NCBI GenBank assembly: GCA_964476895.1
Contig: CAYZCS010000012.1
Span: 1-19,426, forward strand
Source: JALYJZ01 sp964476895
GTDB taxonomy: Bacteria; Patescibacteriota; SICC01
Direction of reading: 5' to 3'
Length of the DNA: 19,426 bases
Below the pieces are notes generated by a model. It was given only the letters and a program-made list of their open reading frames with translations. It did not search any database and was not told the origin of the DNA. The stretch's first letter is position 1. Every line of letters starts with the position of its first letter. Shown piece after piece: positions 14,543-19,426 of this stretch. Both the position numbers and the translations under genes were made by a program.

Positions 14543-17500
14543 ATGGAGAAGAAACGACTTTCCACCCCGAAGCCGGTCACGTCCTTCCCGAAGCTCGAGG
14601 AGCGGATCCTGCGGCTTTGGAAGCGGGAGAAGACGTTCGAAGCATCACTGAAGCAGACCGCGAAAGGTAAGCGGTTCACGTTCTACGACGGCCCGCCGTT
14701 CGCGACGGGGCTGCCGCATTACGGTCACCTGCTGCAGGGCACGATCAAGGACATCGTCCCGCGGTTCCGGACGATGCAGGGCCGGTACGTCGAGCGACGG
14801 TTCGGCTGGGACTGCCACGGCCTCCCGGTCGAGTATGAGCTGGAGAAGGAGCGCGGCATCAAGGGACGGCCGGACATCCTCAAGATGGGCGTCGCCACCT
14901 TCAATGACGCCTGTCGGTCGATCGTCCTCCGGCACACCAAGGAGTGGCAGAAGACCACGGAGCGCCTCGGGCGCTGGATCGACTTCGAGAACGACTACAA
15001 GACGATGGATCCGGAGTACATGGAATCCATCTGGTGGGTCGTGAAGACGCTTTGGGAGAAAGGACTGCTCTACGAAGGCCGCAAGGCGATGCACATCTGC
15101 CCGCGCTGCGCCACGCCGCTCTCGAATTTCGAGGTCACGCTGGGGTATCGGGACCGGGTCGACGAGTCGGTCTCCGTGGCATTCCCGCTCGCGGACGAAC
15201 CGGACACGGCACTAGTGGCGTGGACGACGACCCCGTGGACGCTACCGGGAAACGTGCTGCTGGCCGTCGGGCCGAGGATCAGATATGTGAAGGTGCGTCA
15301 CGACGGAAGGCAGTACGTTGTGGCAGCAGACCGGGTAACCGCCGTATTCGGCGATGATGCCGAGGTGCTGGGATCCGTGAAGGCAGGTAGTCTCGTCGGC
15401 CGTCGGTACGAACCGCCGTTCCCGGTGGTCGGGTTGTCCGGAAAACACTATGAGGTCGTCGCGTCGGGTGCCGTCACGGCCGAGGACGGGACCGGCGTGC
15501 TTCACGTGGCGCCGGCGTTCGGCGAGGAGGACAATACGATTGGCGAGCGCGAAGGCGCGGCATTCATCCGGCACGTGGACATCACCGGACGGTTCACGGA
15601 GCAGTTCGGACGCCATGTCGGGATGAAGGCACATGGGGAGGGAGATGCCGCGGTCATCACCGATCTCGCGGCGGGAGGAAGGCTGGTCCGTAAGGAGCGG
15701 TTCACGCATAGCTACCCTCACTGCTGGCGCTGCGATACGCCACTGCTCAACTACACGACCGATTCCTGGTTCGTCGCGGTCACCAAGCTCAAGCGGCAGC
15801 TGCTTGCCGAGAACCGGAAGATCGATTGGACGCCGGACCATGTGCGAGACGGGCGGTTCGGTAAGTGGCTGGAAGGCGCTCGCGACTGGGCGATCTCCCG
15901 CAACCGCTTCTGGGGCAACCCGCTCCCGGTCTGGAAGTGTGGTAACGGTCATGTGACGGTCATCGGGTCACGTGAAGAGCTGAAACGGCTTTCCGGGAAG
16001 GCGCCGCGCGATCTGCATAAGCAGTTCGTGGACGATATCGCGTTCCCATGCCCGGACTGCGGTGAGGAAGCCCGCCGGATCGAGGACGTCCTGGATTGCT
16101 GGTTCGAATCGGGCAGCATGCCCTACGCCTCCGTGCACTACCCGTTCGAGCATCGCCGCGAGTTCGCGCAGCGCTATCCCGCCGACTTCATCGCGGAGGC
16201 GCTCGATCAGACGCGGGGGTGGTTCTATACGCTGCACGTGCTCGGCGTGGCACTGCAGGGTTCGCGGGCGTTTGAGCAGGTAGTCACGACCGGGCTGGTC
16301 CTGGCGGAGGACGGCAAGAAGATGTCCAAGCGGCTCAAGAACTATCCGGAACCGAGCGAAGTCTTCTCGAAGTACGGCGCGGACGCGATGCGGCTGTACC
16401 TGGTGCAATCGCCGGTAGTCCGCGGCGACGACCTGCGGTTCGTGGAACGAGACGTGGCCGAACTGTCCCAGTCGTTCCTGGGGACGCTCTACAACACATA
16501 CGTATTCCTCGCCACGTACGCCAGCGTCGACGGCTGGGAAGTTTCGGGGCGCCCACGGGCACCGAAGCACCTGATGGACCGCTGGATCCTGGCCCGGATG
16601 GACGGCGCGGTACGGACGGTCACATCCGGGCTCGAGCAAGGCGACCTGATGGCCGCCTCCCGGGAACTTTCCGCCGTGCTCGACGACCTCTCGAATTGGT
16701 ACGTCCGCCGCAGCCGGCGGCGTTTCTGGAAGAGCGAATCCGACGTCGACAAACGGCGGGCGTACGCGACGCTCCACCACGTGCTCTGCGTATTCACGCG
16801 CCTGGCAGCGCCATTCGTGCCGTTCCTGACCGACCATATCCACCGGGAGCTTACCGGTAAGAGCGCGCATCTGGCCGCCTGGCCGCGAGCGAGGAAGGTG
16901 ACCGCTGCCAGCGCCCGACTGGCGCATACCATGGCCGACGCCCGGGAGATCGTGCGGCTGGGGCTGGCGGCCCGGGGTGATGCCGGCGTCAAGGTACGCC
17001 AGCCGTTGGCACTGGCTCGCGTCATCGACCGCAGCGGTCGAAAGAAGAGCAATGAGATTGTTCAGATAATTGCCGAGGAACTGAACGTCAAGAAAGTCCG
17101 TTTCGTCGAACGGGAAGGGAAGCTCGTCCGGAAGGTGCCCCGTCCCGTGCCGGCGGTGCTTGGTCCGGCGCTCGGATCGGAGGTCCAGCGGGTGATCCGC
17201 GCCCTGAAACAGGGTGAGTACCAAGTACGGGGCCGTACCGTTATCGCCGCGGGCCATCGTCTTCCGCCGGACGGCGTCGAGTTCGTGTACGAACATGGCG
17301 GCGAGCTGGCCGTATGCTCCAGCGAGCATTTCGTGGTCGCGCTCGATACGGAACTCAGCGACGCGCTCAAGCAAGAGGGATACGCCCGTGACGTGATCCG
17401 TCACGTCCAGGAGCTCCGGAAGTCCCGCGGCTTGTCCGTGGATGACCGGATCGAGCTCACGCTTGCGACCGACACTCCGGAACTGATGCGCGCGCTCGGC

Positions 17501-17626
17501 ACCCACCGCCGGCTCATCGAAGACGAGACCCTGGCTCGCCCGCTTGCGCTTGAGGAGACGGGACCCGAGGCTGAACGGGTGTACGTGTCCGGACTGCCAC
17601 TGACGATCTCACTGCGGCGCGCCTGA
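14543..17626 (+). CDS. ileS: Isoleucyl-tRNA synthetase, type 2 (eukaryote-like)
   Basis: A class I synthetase of 1027 residues that charges tRNA-Ile. The HIGH motif is HYGH (59-62) in FYDGPPFATGLPHYGH. The CP1 editing domain shows TTTPWTLPGN (about 229-238). Zinc-type cysteine pairs are CPRC (186-189), CWRC (394-397) and CPDC (503-506). The KMSKS loop is KMSKR (593-597) followed by LKNY. The anticodon-binding part contains LSNWYVRRSRRRFWK. KMSKR-LKNY and the HYGH context fit the type 2 group shared with eukaryotes and many candidate-phylum bacteria, whose known members are often insensitive to mupirocin. The C-terminal zinc finger of E. coli-type IleS is absent. The start follows the T-box-controlled ribosome site. 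The stop overlaps the rodA ATG by one base. Confidence 0.97.
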   Translation: MEKKRLSTPKPVTSFPKLEERILRLWKREKTFEASLKQTAKGKRFTFYDGPPFATGLPHYGHLLQGTIKDIVPRFRTMQGRYVERRFGWDCHGLPVEYELEKERGIKGRPDILKMGVATFNDACRSIVLRHTKEWQKTTERLGRWIDFENDYKTMDPEYMESIWWVVKTLWEKGLLYEGRKAMHICPRCATPLSNFEVTLGYRDRVDESVSVAFPLADEPDTALVAWTTTPWTLPGNVLLAVGPRIRYVKVRHDGRQYVVAADRVTAVFGDDAEVLGSVKAGSLVGRRYEPPFPVVGLSGKHYEVVASGAVTAEDGTGVLHVAPAFGEEDNTIGEREGAAFIRHVDITGRFTEQFGRHVGMKAHGEGDAAVITDLAAGGRLVRKERFTHSYPHCWRCDTPLLNYTTDSWFVAVTKLKRQLLAENRKIDWTPDHVRDGRFGKWLEGARDWAISRNRFWGNPLPVWKCGNGHVTVIGSREELKRLSGKAPRDLHKQFVDDIAFPCPDCGEEARRIEDVLDCWFESGSMPYASVHYPFEHRREFAQRYPADFIAEALDQTRGWFYTLHVLGVALQGSRAFEQVVTTGLVLAEDGKKMSKRLKNYPEPSEVFSKYGADAMRLYLVQSPVVRGDDLRFVERDVAELSQSFLGTLYNTYVFLATYASVDGWEVSGRPRAPKHLMDRWILARMDGAVRTVTSGLEQGDLMAASRELSAVLDDLSNWYVRRSRRRFWKSESDVDKRRAYATLHHVLCVFTRLAAPFVPFLTDHIHRELTGKSAHLAAWPRARKVTAASARLAHTMADAREIVRLGLAARGDAGVKVRQPLALARVIDRSGRKKSNEIVQIIAEELNVKKVRFVEREGKLVRKVPRPVPAVLGPALGSEVQRVIRALKQGEYQVRGRTVIAAGHRLPPDGVEFVYEHGGELAVCSSEHFVVALDTELSDALKQEGYARDVIRHVQELRKSRGLSVDDRIELTLATDTPELMRALGTHRRLIEDETLARPLALEETGPEAERVYVSGLPLTISLRRA

Positions 17627-18741
17627 TGGAACGGCTCCGGCATTTCGACTGGTTCCTGCAGGCCGCCGTGGTCCTGCTGTTGACCTTTTCGGTCGCGGTC
17701 ATCTTCGCGATCACGTTCGGTGATGCCGGTTCGGGCGGTGCCAGCGACGCCGTCCAGCAGCTCGTCATCGCCTTGCTGGGGCTCGGCATCGTCGCGGTGA
17801 TCGGCGTCAGCGACTACCGGGTCTTCCGCCGGACCGCCGGAGCGCTGTACCTGCTCTCGCTCTTCTTCCTGGTCCTGGTCGAGCTGATCGGCGTCTCGGC
17901 GCTCGGCGCCACCCGCTGGATCGATCTCGGATTCTTCCAGTTCCAGCCGTCCGAGTTCGCCAAGCTCGTGATGGTGGTCGTGCTCGCGAAGGTATTCGCC
18001 GATCACCAGAAGACCCTCGATACCTCACGGACGTTCTTCAAGTCATTGGCCTACACCATGCCCCCTGTGCTGCTAGTGGCCGCCCAGCCCGACCTGGGCA
18101 CGGCGATGGTGCTGATGGGCACCTGGCTCGGCATGACGATCGCCGCGGGCCTCCCGAAACGTTTCTTCGTCTGGACCGCGGGAGTCACCGCCGCGCTGCT
18201 GCCCGTGGCCTGGCTGTGGCTGCTGCAGGACTACCAGAAGCGCCGGATCATGACGCTGGTCGACCCGATGGCCGATCCGCTGGGCGCGGGATATAACGTC
18301 CAGCAGGCACAGATCGCGGTCGGGTCCGGCGGCATCTTCGGACGGACGCTCGGGTCCGGTTCGCAAAGCCAGCTCAACTTCCTGCCGATCCAACACACCG
18401 ACTTCATCTTCGCGGTAATCGCCGAGGAACTCGGATTTTTCGGCGCGCTGCTGCTGCTCGGACTGCTGGCGGTCGTGATCTACCGCTCGCTGGCGATCGC
18501 CCGCGGAGCCCATGATTTCTTCGGCTACCTGCTGGCGATGGGCATCATGCTGATCGTCCTGATCCAGACCGTCGTGAACGTCGGCATGAACACCGGCATC
18601 ATGCCGGTCACCGGCATCCCGCTGCCGTTCGTCAGTTACGGCGGCACCAGCATCCTGATGTTGCTGCTGGCCGTGGGTATCCTGCAAAGCATCGCCAGTA
18701 GCCGTTCGCGCCGGGTGGACGCGCCGACCTTTGCCGGCTAG
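17626..18741 (+). CDS. rodA: Peptidoglycan glycosyltransferase RodA (SEDS family)
   Basis: A 371-residue polytopic membrane protein of the FtsW/RodA/SpoVE family, which polymerises lipid II into glycan strands. About ten hydrophobic segments can be counted. Family motifs are ATRWIDLGFFQFQPSEFAKL, AQPDLGTAMV, SGSQSQLNFLPIQHTDFIFAVIAEELG and GIPLPFVSYGGTS. The catalytic-type Asp259 is in HTDFIF. The segment LNFLPIQHTDFIF is typical of RodA (elongation) more than FtsW (division); since no FtsW is visible here, I lean to RodA. It begins at the ileS stop codon (TGATG overlap), so translation is likely coupled and the gene may share ileS T-box transcription. A partner class B PBP is not in the window. 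Confidence 0.92.
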   Translation: MERLRHFDWFLQAAVVLLLTFSVAVIFAITFGDAGSGGASDAVQQLVIALLGLGIVAVIGVSDYRVFRRTAGALYLLSLFFLVLVELIGVSALGATRWIDLGFFQFQPSEFAKLVMVVVLAKVFADHQKTLDTSRTFFKSLAYTMPPVLLVAAQPDLGTAMVLMGTWLGMTIAAGLPKRFFVWTAGVTAALLPVAWLWLLQDYQKRRIMTLVDPMADPLGAGYNVQQAQIAVGSGGIFGRTLGSGSQSQLNFLPIQHTDFIFAVIAEELGFFGALLLLGLLAVVIYRSLAIARGAHDFFGYLLAMGIMLIVLIQTVVNVGMNTGIMPVTGIPLPFVSYGGTSILMLLLAVGILQSIASSRSRRVDAPTFAG

Positions 18742-18761
18742 CGATGCCGACAGGGAGGGTT

Positions 18762-18791
18762 TTGCATGCCTGGCAGGTAACCGGCTACACT
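18762..18791 (+). promoter_or_regulatory. Promoter of rplU (leaderless geometry)
   Basis: TTGCAT (18762-18767) and TACACT (18786-18791) are 18 bases apart; each matches four of six consensus bases. The -10 ends 8 bases before the rplU ATG at 18800, so RNA would start at or 1-2 bases before the start codon. No ribosome site exists in that gap. Confidence 0.58.
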
Positions 18792-18799
18792 GATTTGGT

Positions 18800-19093
18800 A
18801 TGGCAACACACGCGATCATCGAGACCGGCGGAAAGCAGTACCGCGTCCAGGAAGGCGACGAATTGGTCGTCGAGAAGCTGGACGGCAAAAACCTGAGCTT
18901 TCCGGCACTGGCCGTTACCACGGACGGGGCGGTGACCCGTGGCAAGGGAACGGTCCGGGCGGAAGCGGTCGAGGAGACCAAAGGCCCTAAGCTGGTTGTC
19001 TTCAAGATGAAGCCGAAGAAACGATCCCGGGTGAAGAACGGTCACCGGCAGTCCGGTACGCGGATCAAGGTCACCAAGATCGTCGCGTCGTGA
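18800..19093 (+). CDS. rplU: 50S ribosomal protein L21
   Basis: A 97-residue large-subunit protein that binds 23S rRNA. The N-terminus is the clear L21 pattern AIIETGGKQYRVQEGDELVVEKL, and the C-terminus has the conserved FKMKPKKRSRVKNGHRQSGTRIKV. In most bacteria rplU is followed by rpmA (L27). Here the next gene is parA, so rpmA must be elsewhere or lost. It is probably translated from a leaderless message. A G+C hairpin CCGCTC/GAGCGG lies just after the stop but without a T-run. Confidence 0.96.
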   Translation: MATHAIIETGGKQYRVQEGDELVVEKLDGKNLSFPALAVTTDGAVTRGKGTVRAEAVEETKGPKLVVFKMKPKKRSRVKNGHRQSGTRIKVTKIVAS

Positions 19094-19142
19094 CCCGCTC
19101 GCTCCCCGGAAGGCGGAGCGGTAGGATGGAGGAAACACCGAT

Positions 19143-19426
19143 ATGACCGTCATCGCATTCGCCAACCAGAAAGGGGGCGTCGGCAAGACCACCACCGCCG
19201 TGAACGTGGCGGCTTCCTTGGCGCAGCGCGGGCGTCCGACCTTGCTGATCGACGCGGATCCGCAGGGGAACGCGACCAGTGTCCTGGCCACGGACGTGCC
19301 GTCCGAAGGTGCCTACGACGTCCTCTGTCGGGGCCGGTCCGTCGGACGCGTGATCCGGGCCAGCCGGTGCCGCGGTCTCGACCTGCTGGCGGCGACGGAG
19401 GATCTGGCCGGTGCCGAGGTGGAACT
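19143..19426 (+). CDS. parA: ParA/Soj-family chromosome partitioning ATPase, truncated by the window end
   Basis: The first 94 codons of a ParA ATPase are visible; the gene runs off the window. The deviant Walker A motif KGGVGKTTT (10-18) has the signature Lys10 and the nucleotide-binding Lys15. The Walker A' region LLIDADPQGNAT (34-45) follows. This short N-terminus without a DNA-binding extension fits chromosomal Soj-type ParA, which works with ParB and DNA near the origin; MinD-like relatives are less likely because of the DADPQGNAT form. The ATG at 19143 has a good ribosome site GGAGG (19128-19132). A parB gene would be expected downstream. Confidence 0.92.
   Translation, partial: MTVIAFANQKGGVGKTTTAVNVAASLAQRGRPTLLIDADPQGNATSVLATDVPSEGAYDVLCRGRSVGRVIRASRCRGLDLLAATEDLAGAEVE

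Noticed and set aside
15968..17506. Minus-strand open frame of 512 codons opposite ileS
   Set aside because: Same G+C-driven antisense shadow; rich in Arg, His, Gly and Pro with no recognisable motifs.
19094..19127. Terminator after rplU
   Set aside because: The hairpin CCGCTC/GAGCGG is followed by GTAGGATGGAGG, not a T-run; it leads straight into the parA ribosome site.

Overview
The window is a tightly packed, high-G+C bacterial chromosome segment. Every convincing gene lies on the + strand. The long minus-strand open frames are shadows of G+C-rich genes. I see no rRNA, tRNA, CRISPR array, insertion sequence or phage gene. The set includes hisS, a HIT protein, rpsU, yqeY, pgpH, ybeY, dgkA, ftsA, ftsZ, nrdR and a B12-dependent ribonucleotide reductase. 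Together with a eukaryote-like (type 2) IleS and an L21 gene that is not followed by L27, this suggests a member of the Patescibacteria (candidate phyla radiation, Parcubacteria-like) with unusually high G+C. That placement is inference from gene order and protein style; only a phylogeny would settle it. TGA is used as a normal stop.

Region 1 (1-6770) is a run of housekeeping genes. It holds the 3' part of a bifunctional (p)ppGpp synthetase/hydrolase, hisS, a HIT nucleotide hydrolase, rpsU, yqeY, the c-di-AMP phosphodiesterase pgpH, ybeY and dgkA. From the HIT gene to dgkA the genes overlap or nearly touch, as in an operon. The themes are stringent response, translation, ribosome maturation and envelope lipid recycling.

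Region 2 (6813-9261) is ftsA-ftsZ. It has an extra promoter inside the end of ftsA and a strong intrinsic terminator after ftsZ.

Region 3 (9262-12399) is the deoxynucleotide unit. nrdR and nrdJ form a two-gene operon. Upstream is a promoter covered by two NrdR-box-like palindromes exactly 32 bp apart (start to start), and before that a long inverted repeat of unknown role.

Region 4 (12400-14350) is the least ordinary part. A compact cobalamin riboswitch with an intrinsic terminator sits just after nrdJ. It is followed by an unrecognised gene whose reading frame has no stop for 2 kb, then a YggT-family membrane protein and a short MscS-family protein, both in a different frame. The riboswitch terminator would also end nrdJ transcripts.

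Region 5 (14330-19426) opens with a T-box leader that looks translational and has an ultrashort Stem I. Its apical loop shows an AUC isoleucine codon, and it can sequester the Shine-Dalgarno of ileS. Then come ileS, rodA (overlapping ileS by one base), rplU with its own promoter apparently giving a leaderless mRNA, and the start of parA, which runs off the window.

The most interesting signals are the three RNA or operator control regions (NrdR boxes, B12 riboswitch, T-box) and the unexplained 2-kb open frame downstream of the riboswitch.
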